Of a stretch of DNA of 7,595 nt, positions 1-7,445 are shown in pieces (position 1 is the first letter of the stretch; every line of letters begins with the position of its first letter). The notes beneath the pieces are model-generated. The model did not search any database. It was not told the DNA's origin and saw only the letters and a list, made by a program, of their open reading frames with translations. The DNA comes from Pseudomonadota bacterium. Lineage in GTDB: Bacteria > Pseudomonadota > Gammaproteobacteria > Xanthomonadales > Marinicellaceae. The stretch covers positions 1 through 7,595 of the forward strand of contig QQUO01000262.1 in assembly GCA_008501575.1 (NCBI GenBank), read 5' to 3'. The position numbers and the translations under genes were made by a program.

Positions 1-2202
1 GGCCGAATCACTGAAGAGCAGCTGGATAAATTCCGCGAAGAGGTGGGTGGTGAGGGTTTGCCGTCTTATCCACATCCCTGGTTAATGCCTGATTTTTGGC
101 AGTTTGCCACGGTCTCCATGGGCTTAGGGCCAATTCAAGCCATTTACCAGGCCCGCTTTATGAAGTACTTGCAAAGTCGTGGCATTATCGAAAAAACCGA
201 CCGCAAAGTATATTGCTTCTTAGGCGATGGTGAGACCGATGAGCCGGAATCTTTAGGGGCCATTTCTTTGGCCGGCCGGGAAAACCTGGATAATCTGGTG
301 TTTGTGGTTAATTGTAACTTACAACGCCTGGACGGCCCGGTTCGTGGTAATGGTAAAATTATTCAAGAACTCGAAGGTGTGTTCCGCGGTGCCGGCTGGA
401 ATGTTATTAAAGTTATTTGGGGTTCTTACTGGGATAAATTATTTGCCAAAGACACCGACGGCTTATTGCGAAAACGCATGGAAGAAGCGGTGGATGGTGA
501 TTATCAAATGTATAAGTCCAAAGACGGGGCTTATGTGCGTGAGCATTTCTTCGGAAAATATCCGGAACTCAAAGCCATGGTCTCACACATGACTGATGAA
601 GATATATGGCGCTTAAATCGCGGTGGCCATGATCCGCATAAAATGTTTGCGGCTTATAGTGAAGCCACTACATATGAAGGCCAGCCAACGGTTATTCTGG
701 CGAAGACGGTGAAAGGTTATGGTATGGGTCCCAGCGGGCAAGCGGCCAACACCACCCACCAACAAAAGAAAATGGACACCGAGGCGATTCGTGAATTTCG
801 TGACAAGTTCAATGTGCCGATTAAAGATGAGCAGTTAGAAGAAGTGCCTTATTACAAACCTGACCAAGATTCTGAAGAAATGAAATACATGCTGGCGCGG
901 CGTGAACAACTGGGTGGTTTTTTACCGCAGCGGAGCTATGACAACATCAGCTTGGATGTCCCTCAGTTGGCGGCGTTTGAAAGCATTACCAAAGGCTCCG
1001 GTGATCGTGAAATATCCACAACCATGGCTTTTGTGCGGTCTTTGGCGGTGATGTTGCGTAATAAGGACATTAAAGAAAAAATTGTCCCCATAATTTGCGA
1101 TGAAGCCCGTACCTTTGGTATGGAGGGTTTATTCCGGCAGTTGGGTATTTATTCCCATCAAGGCCAGAAATATGAACCCGAGGATTCCGATCAGTTGATG
1201 TTTTATAAAGAATCTGAAGACGGTCAGGTGCTACAAGAAGGCATCACCGAAGCCGGTGCCATGTGCTCCTGGATAGCGGCAGCGACTTCCTATGCCAATT
1301 ACAACACCCCGATGATACCGTTTTATATTTATTATTCGATGTTCGGCCATCAACGGATTGGCGATCTCTGTTGGGCTGCCGGTGATATGCGCGCCAAAGG
1401 TTTCTTGTTGGGCGGTACCTCCGGCCGGACGACCTTGAATGGTGAGGGTTTACAGCATCAGGATGGTCATTCGCATTTAATTGCCTCAACCGTGTCCAAT
1501 TGCATCAGTTATGACCCCACCTATGGTTATGAAGTGGTGGTGATTCTGCAATCGGGATTACAACGCATGTATGTGGATAATGATGAAGTGTATTATTACA
1601 TTACTTTACTCAACGAAAATTATCCACATCCTGAAATGCCCAAAGATTGTGAAGCAGGCATTATCAAGGGGCTTTATAAACTGAAAGAACGGCCGAAAAA
1701 AGGCAAAGCCCAGGCCCAGTTGCTGGGTAGCGGCAGTATTTTGCGGGAAGTGGAAGCTGCCGCTGAAATGTTACACAAAGACTTTGATGTGGCTTGTGAT
1801 GTCTGGAGTGCCACCTCGTTAACTGAGTTAAAGCGTGAAGGTCAGGCCGTACAACGCCACAATCGACTGCATGCCGATAAAAAACCCAAGCTTAGTTATG
1901 TTGAGCAATGTCTCGATAAACAACCCGGACCGGTGATTGCCGCCACCGATTATGTGCATGACTTTGCGGAACAAATCAGACCGTGGGTCTCTGCACCCTA
2001 TGCCACCTTGGGTACGGATGGTTTTGGTCGGTCAGATACCCGTGAGCAGTTAAGGGAGTTTTTTGAAGTGTCGCGTCACCACATTGCCTACACCACCGTG
2101 GTGGAACTGGTGAAAGCCGGTGACTTACCGAAAACAGCGATTAACAAAGCCCTCAAAACCTATCATATTCAAGCGGATTCCGACAATCCAAGAATCAGCT
2201 AA
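1..2202 (+). CDS. aceE: Pyruvate dehydrogenase E1 component, homodimeric type (5'-truncated by window edge)
   Basis: This is the thiamine diphosphate-dependent E1 of the cytoplasmic pyruvate dehydrogenase complex. It decarboxylates pyruvate and reductively acetylates the lipoyl groups of E2. The frame is open from base 1, so the gene enters from the left; 733 residues are visible. By recalled alignment with E. coli AceE (887 residues), about 150 N-terminal residues are missing. The GTG at 43-45 is an internal valine, not a start. The ThDP/Mg motif is present as GDG at 223-231 with the paired Asn of NCN at 310-312. The conserved Glu that activates the cofactor aminopyrimidine is at 1249-1251 (in EGITEAGAMCSW). 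The active-site DGHSH runs 1462-1476. The C-terminal part carries the usual LGTDGFGRSD segment and ends in NPRIS. No frameshift or missing key residue is seen. It is the first visible gene of the PDH operon, 15 bp before aceF. Identification is essentially certain. Confidence 0.97.
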   Translation, partial: GRITEEQLDKFREEVGGEGLPSYPHPWLMPDFWQFATVSMGLGPIQAIYQARFMKYLQSRGIIEKTDRKVYCFLGDGETDEPESLGAISLAGRENLDNLVFVVNCNLQRLDGPVRGNGKIIQELEGVFRGAGWNVIKVIWGSYWDKLFAKDTDGLLRKRMEEAVDGDYQMYKSKDGAYVREHFFGKYPELKAMVSHMTDEDIWRLNRGGHDPHKMFAAYSEATTYEGQPTVILAKTVKGYGMGPSGQAANTTHQQKKMDTEAIREFRDKFNVPIKDEQLEEVPYYKPDQDSEEMKYMLARREQLGGFLPQRSYDNISLDVPQLAAFESITKGSGDREISTTMAFVRSLAVMLRNKDIKEKIVPIICDEARTFGMEGLFRQLGIYSHQGQKYEPEDSDQLMFYKESEDGQVLQEGITEAGAMCSWIAAATSYANYNTPMIPFYIYYSMFGHQRIGDLCWAAGDMRAKGFLLGGTSGRTTLNGEGLQHQDGHSHLIASTVSNCISYDPTYGYEVVVILQSGLQRMYVDNDEVYYYITLLNENYPHPEMPKDCEAGIIKGLYKLKERPKKGKAQAQLLGSGSILREVEAAAEMLHKDFDVACDVWSATSLTELKREGQAVQRHNRLHADKKPKLSYVEQCLDKQPGPVIAATDYVHDFAEQIRPWVSAPYATLGTDGFGRSDTREQLREFFEVSRHHIAYTTVVELVKAGDLPKTAINKALKTYHIQADSDNPRIS

Positions 2203-2205
2203 CGC

Positions 2206-2210
2206 GAGGA
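2206..2210 (+). promoter_or_regulatory. Shine-Dalgarno site of aceF
   Basis: GAGGA lies in the 15-bp gap after the aceE stop, 7 bases before a GTG. It supports this GTG as the aceF start: translation from it gives a lipoyl domain beginning at the normal distance from the N-terminus. Confidence 0.7.
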
Positions 2211-2217
2211 CAATATT

Positions 2218-3579
2218 GTGAGTGAAACAAAGCAAATTAACGTACCTGATATTGGTGATTTTTCCGATGTTGAAGTGATTGAGGTGTTGGTCAGCGATGG
2301 CGATGAAGTGGCGGCTGAAGATGCCGTGATAACCCTGGAATCTGAAAAAGCCACCATCGAAGTGCCCAGTCCCGAAAGTGGCACCGTGATTAAAATGTTA
2401 GTCAAAGAAGGTGACACTGTATCGCAAGGCACACCGATGATGGAACTTAAGACGGCTGACGCGGGTGATTCAGAGGATGCCGCTAAAGACAAGAAAACGG
2501 CACAAAAACCGCAACAAGCCGATCAACAAGAAGCCAAAAAACCCGAAACAGCGCAATCCGATAAAGACACCAAATCACAAGACCAATCCGATGACTCGGA
2601 CCGTGACAAAGACAGCGCTGACAGCGGACCAAAACCGCCACCGGTGCCTGAAGAAGTGCCCACTGAACGGAAAGGAAAACTGGCCCATGCCTCTCCCTCG
2701 GTCCGTAAGTTTGCACGCACCCTGGGTGTCGATGTGGCTCAGGTTAAAGGCAGTGGCCGTAAAGGTCGTATCACCAAAGAAGATGTGGAGAAACATGTAA
2801 AAACGGCCATGCAATCCGGTGATACCGTGGTTAAAAGTGGTTTTGATGTGCCACCATTCCCACCGGTGGATTTCACCCAGTTTGGTGATATTGAAACCCA
2901 AGCACTGACCCGCATTCAAAAATTATCCGGAAAATACCTGCACCGTAATTGGGTGCGTATACCACATGTCACCCAGTATGATGAAGCCGACATTACTGAA
3001 CTGGAAGCATTTCGTGAGGAAAACAAACAAGATGCCAAAGACATGGGCTTTAATTTAACGCCTCTGGCCTTTATGGTCAAAGCCCTGGCCAAAGCCTTGA
3101 AGAAATTCCCAAAATTCAACAGTTCGCTGGATATTAACGGTGAACATATTATTTACAAAAAATATTTCCATATTGGCATTGCCGTGGACACGCCGAATGG
3201 ACTGGTGGTGCCGGTGATTCGTGATTGCGACAAGAAAGAAGTGTTTGAAATTGCAAAGGAAATGAGTGAGATATCAGTGCGTGCCCGCGAAGGAAAATTA
3301 TCACCTTCAGATATGCAGGGTGGCAGCATGTCGATTTCATCCCTGGGTGGTATCGGCGGCACTGCATTTACGCCGATTATTAATGCCCCGGAAGTGGCAA
3401 TTTTAGGCATTTCACGTTCGCAAATGAAACCACAATGGAATGGTCAGGATTTTGAACCACGATTGATGTTACCGTTGTCACTCAGTTATGATCATCGGGT
3501 GATTGATGGTGCGGATGCCGCCCGGTTTATCGTTTATTTATCCGATATTCTGTCCGATATGAAGAAAATGCTGCTGTAA
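2218..3579 (+). CDS. aceF: Dihydrolipoamide acetyltransferase, PDH E2 component, single lipoyl domain
   Basis: E2 forms the core of the pyruvate dehydrogenase complex and moves the acetyl group from its lipoyl arm to CoA. Domains in order over 453 residues: lipoyl domain about 5-78 with the lipoyl lysine K44 (in ESEKAT); a long polar linker about 80-155 rich in Lys, Asp, Gln, Ser and then Pro; a peripheral subunit-binding domain about 157-194 (ASPSVRKFAR, then GSGRKGRITKEDV); and the catalytic acetyltransferase domain about 225-453. The active-site signature HxxxDG is H426-G431 (DHRVIDG), with H426 as catalytic histidine. E. coli AceF is about 630 residues with three lipoyl domains; this one has one, which accounts for the shorter length. 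The linker is charged and Gln-rich rather than the classic Ala-Pro type. The start is a GTG with a good Shine-Dalgarno. The gene follows aceE by 15 bp, which favours pyruvate rather than 2-oxoglutarate as substrate. Confidence 0.96.
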   Translation: MSETKQINVPDIGDFSDVEVIEVLVSDGDEVAAEDAVITLESEKATIEVPSPESGTVIKMLVKEGDTVSQGTPMMELKTADAGDSEDAAKDKKTAQKPQQADQQEAKKPETAQSDKDTKSQDQSDDSDRDKDSADSGPKPPPVPEEVPTERKGKLAHASPSVRKFARTLGVDVAQVKGSGRKGRITKEDVEKHVKTAMQSGDTVVKSGFDVPPFPPVDFTQFGDIETQALTRIQKLSGKYLHRNWVRIPHVTQYDEADITELEAFREENKQDAKDMGFNLTPLAFMVKALAKALKKFPKFNSSLDINGEHIIYKKYFHIGIAVDTPNGLVVPVIRDCDKKEVFEIAKEMSEISVRAREGKLSPSDMQGGSMSISSLGGIGGTAFTPIINAPEVAILGISRSQMKPQWNGQDFEPRLMLPLSLSYDHRVIDGADAARFIVYLSDILSDMKKMLL

Positions 3580-3582
3580 AAT

Positions 3583-4242
3583 ATGGCCAAGTGGCTGGAC
3601 AAGCTCAAACAAAAAATCGAGCAAGCGCAAGAGGCTGATGACGTGGATGTGGCACATCATCGTTTTAACGACGCGTTCAGTCACCAAGTCGAATGGACGC
3701 CCTTAAAGCCCGGCGGCAGCAATTTCGGCACCCATTATTTGGTTAAGCCCGAATCCGGTGGTCGATTAATGATGTTTAAACCCACCAAAGGTGGTTTGGC
3801 CTTTGGCTTTGTTTTTTTATTGATAGGCATGGCCATTTTGGTTTATATGGCGTGGCATATGGTCAATGGCCAGGGTTTAGAACTATTTTGGGTGGGCTTA
3901 TTGATTGGTCTGCCGTTTAGTGTGGCCGGTATTTTCCTGATACGATGGCTTTATAAACCACGGGTTTTTGACCTGGTTAGCCGAGATTTTTACAGTGGCT
4001 TTAAAAAACCGGACAGTCACCGGCAAGATAAACTGGCCGATTTAAACCGGGTTAAGGCTTTACAATTAATCACAGAAAAAGTGAAGGCCAATAAAAACCG
4101 ATACAACAGTTACGAGCTGAATTTAATATTAGACGACGGTCGTCGGGTGGCGGTGGTCGATCATGGTAATTTTGAACAAATACTACTGGATGCAGAGCAG
4201 TTGGCGAAAGCCCTGCAAGTGCCTTTATGGGATAACACTTAA
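3583..4242 (+). CDS. Membrane protein of unknown function encoded between E2 and E3 genes
   Basis: I do not recognise a named family. The 219-residue product has a polar N-terminal part (1-65) opening with a short amphipathic Lys/Gln-rich stretch. Two strongly hydrophobic helices follow at about 72-92 and 102-122, joined by a short loop. The C-terminal domain (about 125-219) starts with KPRVFDLVSRDFYSGF, then ALQLITEKV, SYELNLILDDGRRVAVVDHG and a closing helix ending in PLWDNT. That pattern (membrane hairpin, then beta-rich segment with a DDG turn) resembles small bacterial inner-membrane proteins with a PH-like or YcxB-like cytoplasmic domain; this is a resemblance only. There is no signal peptide and there are no catalytic motifs. 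The ATG is 3 bp after the aceF stop with no clear Shine-Dalgarno, suggesting translational coupling to aceF, and lpd starts 11 bp after its stop. Co-expression with PDH is therefore likely; a role in the complex is inference. Confidence 0.85.
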   Translation: MAKWLDKLKQKIEQAQEADDVDVAHHRFNDAFSHQVEWTPLKPGGSNFGTHYLVKPESGGRLMMFKPTKGGLAFGFVFLLIGMAILVYMAWHMVNGQGLELFWVGLLIGLPFSVAGIFLIRWLYKPRVFDLVSRDFYSGFKKPDSHRQDKLADLNRVKALQLITEKVKANKNRYNSYELNLILDDGRRVAVVDHGNFEQILLDAEQLAKALQVPLWDNT

Positions 4243-4253
4243 AGAGATTTATT

Positions 4254-6023
4254 ATGGGTAAAATAATTGATATAAAAATACCGGACATTGGCGATTTTGA
4301 TAATGTGCCGGTGATTGAAGTACTCGTTAAGGCGGGCGATCAGGTGGTAAAAGACCAATCTTTGATTACCTTGGAATCTGAAAAAGCCACCATGGAAATC
4401 CCCAGCCCCGAAAGTGGTACCATTAAATCCCTGGAGGTCAAAGAAGGTGACAATGTCGCCAAAGGTGCGGTGATTGGGCAATTAGAAGTCAGTACAGACA
4501 GCGCACAGCAGAGTGATGCGCAAAAGCAACCAGCCAAACAAAAACAAGCCGCCAAGCCGAAACAACCCGAGACCAAAACCGCCTCCAGAGAAACAAGCAA
4601 AGAAGCAGAACAAGTTGTGTCACAAGACCATAATTATGACACCGATTTAGTTGTTATAGGTGCTGGTCCCGGTGGTTACACCGCCGCTTTCCGTGCCGCT
4701 GACCTGGGTTTAAAAGTCACCCTGGTTGAGCGCCATGATACTTTGGGTGGAGTTTGTTTAAATGTCGGTTGTATTCCTTCAAAAGCCTTACTCCACACCG
4801 CCTCTATTATTCGCGAAACTGAAAGCCTAAGCCAACATGGCGTGGTCTTTAAAAAGCCGGACATTAATCGTGAGAAACTGCTCGATTTTAAAAACGGCGT
4901 GGTCAGTAAACTCACCGGTGGCTTGGCGCAAATGGCGAAACAACGTAAAGTCACGCGCATCACCGGTGAAGCGCAATTTGTTGATGACCATACTTTGCAA
5001 ATTGGTGATGAAAAACTGACCTTTAACCAGGCCATTATCGCGGTCGGCTCACGGGTCTTTAAACTCCCTGATATGCCCTGGGAGGATGAGCGTCTGATGG
5101 ATTCCACCGATGCCCTGGATATGGTGGACATTCCGAAATCTTTACTGATTATCGGCGGTGGCATTATCGGTTTGGAAATGGCCACGGTATATTCAGCACT
5201 GGGCAGCAAAATCACCGTGGTGGAAATGATGGATCAGCTGATTCCCGGTGCCGATAACGACCTGGTTAAGCCCTTGCAACAATATATGAAAAAAACCATG
5301 GGTGCCGAGATTAAACTAAAAACCAAAGTCACCGAATGTACCACACAGAAATCCGGACTTAAGGTTACTTTTGACGGTGATGACAGCGCCACTTTTGACC
5401 GTGTGCTGGTGGCCGTCGGCCGCCGACCGAATGGTGATTTAATTGCCGCTGATAAAGCCGGTGTTAAAGTCGATGACCGCGGTTTTATCGCCGTCGATAA
5501 ACAAATGCGCACCAACGTAAATCACATCTTTGCCATTGGTGATGTCGTCGGTCAACCAATGCTGGCACACAAAGCCAGTCACGAAGCCAAAGTTGCCGCA
5601 GAAGCCACGGCCGGTGAAAAAGTCTATTTTGATGCCCGCGTCATTCCATCGGTGGCCTACACCGATCCGGAAGTTGCCTGGGTCGGTTTGACAGAAAACG
5701 AAGCCAAAGAAAAAGACATTAGCTATGAAGTCGGTAAATTCCCCTGGGCCGCCAGTGGTCGTGCCATCGGCAACGACCGCACCGAAGGTTTTACCAAATT
5801 ATTGTTTGATCCGGAAACCGAACAAATCCTCGGTGCCGGTATCGTCGGCACCAATGCCGGGGAACTGATTAGCGAGTTGTGTCTGGCCATCGAAATGGGC
5901 TGCGAAGCCGCCGATATCAGCCTCACAATCCATCCGCACCCAACCCTGGCCGAATCCGTCGCCATGAGCGCCGAAGCCTTCCAAGGCACCATTACCGATT
6001 TGTATATGCCAAAGAAGAAGTAA
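4254..6023 (+). CDS. lpd: Dihydrolipoyl dehydrogenase (PDH E3) with N-terminal lipoyl domain
   Basis: E3 re-oxidises dihydrolipoamide on E2, passing electrons through a disulfide and FAD to NAD+. The protein has 589 residues, over 100 more than a standard E3 (about 470), because of an added N-terminal lipoyl domain (about 4-79, lipoyl lysine K44) and a Lys/Gln/Ala/Pro linker (about 80-125). The E3 part is complete: FAD-binding GAGPGG at 136-141, redox disulfide C168/C173 in GGVCLNVGCIPSK, NAD-binding GGGIIG at 301-306, the second FAD motif ending in AIGD (D430), and the C-terminal HPHPTLAE with catalytic H562 and partner E567. This layout is known from Neisseria P64k and other proteobacterial PDH operons. 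The ATG has an AAGAGA Shine-Dalgarno 6 bases upstream, within and after the previous gene's stop region. Its place at the end of the aceE-aceF cluster marks it as the PDH-dedicated E3, although E3s are often shared with other 2-oxoacid complexes. Confidence 0.97.
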   Translation: MGKIIDIKIPDIGDFDNVPVIEVLVKAGDQVVKDQSLITLESEKATMEIPSPESGTIKSLEVKEGDNVAKGAVIGQLEVSTDSAQQSDAQKQPAKQKQAAKPKQPETKTASRETSKEAEQVVSQDHNYDTDLVVIGAGPGGYTAAFRAADLGLKVTLVERHDTLGGVCLNVGCIPSKALLHTASIIRETESLSQHGVVFKKPDINREKLLDFKNGVVSKLTGGLAQMAKQRKVTRITGEAQFVDDHTLQIGDEKLTFNQAIIAVGSRVFKLPDMPWEDERLMDSTDALDMVDIPKSLLIIGGGIIGLEMATVYSALGSKITVVEMMDQLIPGADNDLVKPLQQYMKKTMGAEIKLKTKVTECTTQKSGLKVTFDGDDSATFDRVLVAVGRRPNGDLIAADKAGVKVDDRGFIAVDKQMRTNVNHIFAIGDVVGQPMLAHKASHEAKVAAEATAGEKVYFDARVIPSVAYTDPEVAWVGLTENEAKEKDISYEVGKFPWAASGRAIGNDRTEGFTKLLFDPETEQILGAGIVGTNAGELISELCLAIEMGCEAADISLTIHPHPTLAESVAMSAEAFQGTITDLYMPKKK

Positions 6024-6034
6024 AAACCACAACT

Positions 6035-6060
6035 CGCACCCATGCTCCGGCGTGGGTGTG
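6035..6060. terminator. Hairpin in convergent intergenic gap, possible bidirectional terminator
   Basis: A 10-bp stem (CGCACCCATG against CGTGGGTGTG, two G-U wobbles as plus-strand RNA) closes a 6-base loop CTCCGG, 11 bp after the lpd stop. On the plus strand only two T residues follow directly, so it is a weak intrinsic terminator. On the minus strand a run of five T residues (opposite 6022-6026) lies about 8 bases beyond the stem. The position between two converging genes supports a terminator role. Confidence 0.5.
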
Positions 6061-6080
6061 TTCCATCAGCTTATCGGAAA

Positions 6081-6470
6081 TTAAAAATAAATAATGAACA
6101 TCAGGGATATCGGTATCGCAACCCCCAATATATACCCGGTAGCACGTTGAAATCTTGTGGCTTTATCACGTGCTTGATTATTCTTGAATCGAACTTTCTC
6201 ACCGCTCTTTACCAGATTATGGAATATTCCATAAGTCAGTAATAACAGAACTAATAAAATTAATAATCGAGTCCATGTGTGTCCAAAGTAAAGTAACACC
6301 AGAAATTGTATTGAAAAGAAAGTGACCAGTACTGCTCTCTGAAATGATCTTAAAAACCCACTGTATTGATACTGGGTTCCACAAGATTCACACAGCCCGG
6401 ACAGTGATTTTAAATTCTTTCGATCTTGCGGATCGCTTAAATAAGATTTTTTACAGTCACTACAGATCAT
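6081..6470 (-). CDS. Small membrane protein with N-terminal zinc-ribbon-like CxxC pair
   Basis: I do not recognise a named family. The 129-residue product begins with two CxxC knuckles, C3/C6 (CSDC) and C27/C30 (CESC), spaced as in a zinc ribbon. Three hydrophobic segments follow at about 44-63, 67-87 and 110-128, the last reaching the C-terminus. Basic residues lie between segments two and three (about 88-109, including KVRFKNNQARDK). With one end soluble and metal-binding, this looks like an inner-membrane protein with a cytoplasmic zinc-ribbon head. The start is fixed by the first CxxC directly after the initiator Met. The ATG lies 6 bp after the stop of the upstream TraB-like gene and has no obvious Shine-Dalgarno, so translation is probably coupled. 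Base composition is AT-rich compared with the PDH genes. Function unknown. Confidence 0.8.
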   Translation of the reverse strand: MICSDCKKSYLSDPQDRKNLKSLSGLCESCGTQYQYSGFLRSFQRAVLVTFFSIQFLVLLYFGHTWTRLLILLVLLLLTYGIFHNLVKSGEKVRFKNNQARDKATRFQRATGYILGVAIPISLMFIIYF

Positions 6471-6476
6471 CGAAAG

Positions 6477-7409
6477 TTACAATGGTTTAAGGGTGTAGCC
6501 TGCTTCTTTCAGTGTATTAATTAATCCGCCTTCTCCGATTAAGTACAATGCATTGATGCTGATAAAGGTTGATTGTTGACTGATAAAGGGTTCAACGGTT
6601 GGTAGCCAGTCTTGGGTGTTTGTGGTGAAGATATGTTGCTTAATTAAGTCTCCGGACGTGTGTTCTGTGTTCAGAAATTGAAAGTATTTATCTGACAAAG
6701 CCTGCGCATTTTCATCGAGGTAATAGGCTTTTTTCATGGCGAGTACCAGAGCTTGCTGTTGCTCAAAGTGGTCAAAATGGTCTTTCAGTGCTTGTGCCGA
6801 CATAAAACCTGAAGCTTGATGATTTTTTAAAATATTTTGATAGGAACCGACCATTTCGATGGCCGCGTTCTTTTGCGAGAAATGTTGATGGAGTAATTGT
6901 CCAAATGAACCGGGTTTGTGGCAACCCTTGATATAAGAATGATAAGAAAACAGAAAGGCTTCAAAGGGCGTAAATCTTTTAACCGGATAAATGATGCGTT
7001 TAGCGCGATCAATATGTAAATCATAATACTGGTCGATGCCTTTAAGAAGTTTTTTGCGTAATTTTCTGTCATCAATTTTATAAATGGGGGTACCACTGAT
7101 TAAATTCTCGAATTCTTTTATTCGGGTGAAATAATCTTCATCAGCTTCCCAAGAAAAATAATTTTGTAGTATCAGTTGTTGGCTGTTGGCGATGGCAAAT
7201 TTGACCTTGTCTTTAAAAATAATTTCTGTGGTACACAGCATATGCCAGCCTGCGAACAAATATGAAGATTGTTCAAGACCATTACCGGAAATTTCCCAGA
7301 GAACAGAGTGATGTTTTGATTGTGATTTACTATGTGCGGCTATAGAAACACTGACAGAGATAAAACAAAGTAGAAGAGTGATTTTAAAAAGATTTAAATA
7401 ATATTTCAT
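6477..7409 (-). CDS. TraB/GumN-family exported protein with degenerate metal-binding motifs
   Basis: A 310-residue protein assigned to the TraB/PrgY/GumN (Tiki-like) family from its termini. Near the N-terminus is VLWEISGNGLEQSSYLFAGWHMLC (about 36-59, given here in two parts: VLWEISGNGLEQ and SSYLFAGWHMLC). The C-terminus has FISINALYLIGEGGLI and ends in a GYTLKPL tail. An N-terminal signal peptide is clear: KYYLNLFK, a hydrophobic core about 10-24, and a likely cut near SIA-A, so the mature protein should be periplasmic. Two cysteines remain after cleavage (C59, C163). Family members carry two GxxH motifs for metal; here the first is AGWH (Gly changed, H56 kept) and the second is NALY (N286, Y289), so the second His is lost. 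I chose the ATG at 7409; a TTG at 7424 would add five residues before the signal peptide. Neither has a convincing Shine-Dalgarno. Family call is moderately sure; activity is doubtful. Confidence 0.8.
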   Translation of the reverse strand: MKYYLNLFKITLLLCFISVSVSIAAHSKSQSKHHSVLWEISGNGLEQSSYLFAGWHMLCTTEIIFKDKVKFAIANSQQLILQNYFSWEADEDYFTRIKEFENLISGTPIYKIDDRKLRKKLLKGIDQYYDLHIDRAKRIIYPVKRFTPFEAFLFSYHSYIKGCHKPGSFGQLLHQHFSQKNAAIEMVGSYQNILKNHQASGFMSAQALKDHFDHFEQQQALVLAMKKAYYLDENAQALSDKYFQFLNTEHTSGDLIKQHIFTTNTQDWLPTVEPFISQQSTFISINALYLIGEGGLINTLKEAGYTLKPL

Positions 7410-7445
7410 GGTGATAAAAAACAAGAAGTAGTAAGTATTGATGGT

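Noticed and set aside
43..2202. AceE starting at the GTG at 43
   Set aside because: The frame is open to base 1 and the 14 residues before it (GRITEEQLDKFREE) match AceE, so the GTG is an internal valine and the gene is simply cut by the window.
2575..2919. Minus-strand open frames opposite the AceF linker and binding domain
   Set aside because: They overlap a clear E2 coding region in several frames at once, as expected for shadows of a low-complexity linker.
4500..4620. Possible simple repeat in the lpd linker (Lys/Gln/Ala/Pro codons)
   Set aside because: It is an irregular low-complexity interdomain linker typical of lipoyl-domain proteins, not a tandem DNA repeat.
4676..5215. 179-codon minus-strand open frame inside lpd
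   Set aside because: It lies wholly antisense to the well-supported E3 FAD and NAD domains, and its translation has no recognisable motif; it is a shadow of a codon-biased gene.
6042..6242. Plus-strand 66-codon open frame after lpd
   Set aside because: It overlaps the hairpin and runs antisense to the zinc-ribbon membrane gene, with no Shine-Dalgarno or domain signal.
7365..7409. Lipoprotein signal at the TraB-like N-terminus (Cys15)
   Set aside because: The residues before the Cys are LLL, without the small residue a lipobox needs, and the Cys lies inside the hydrophobic core; an ordinary signal peptide fits better.
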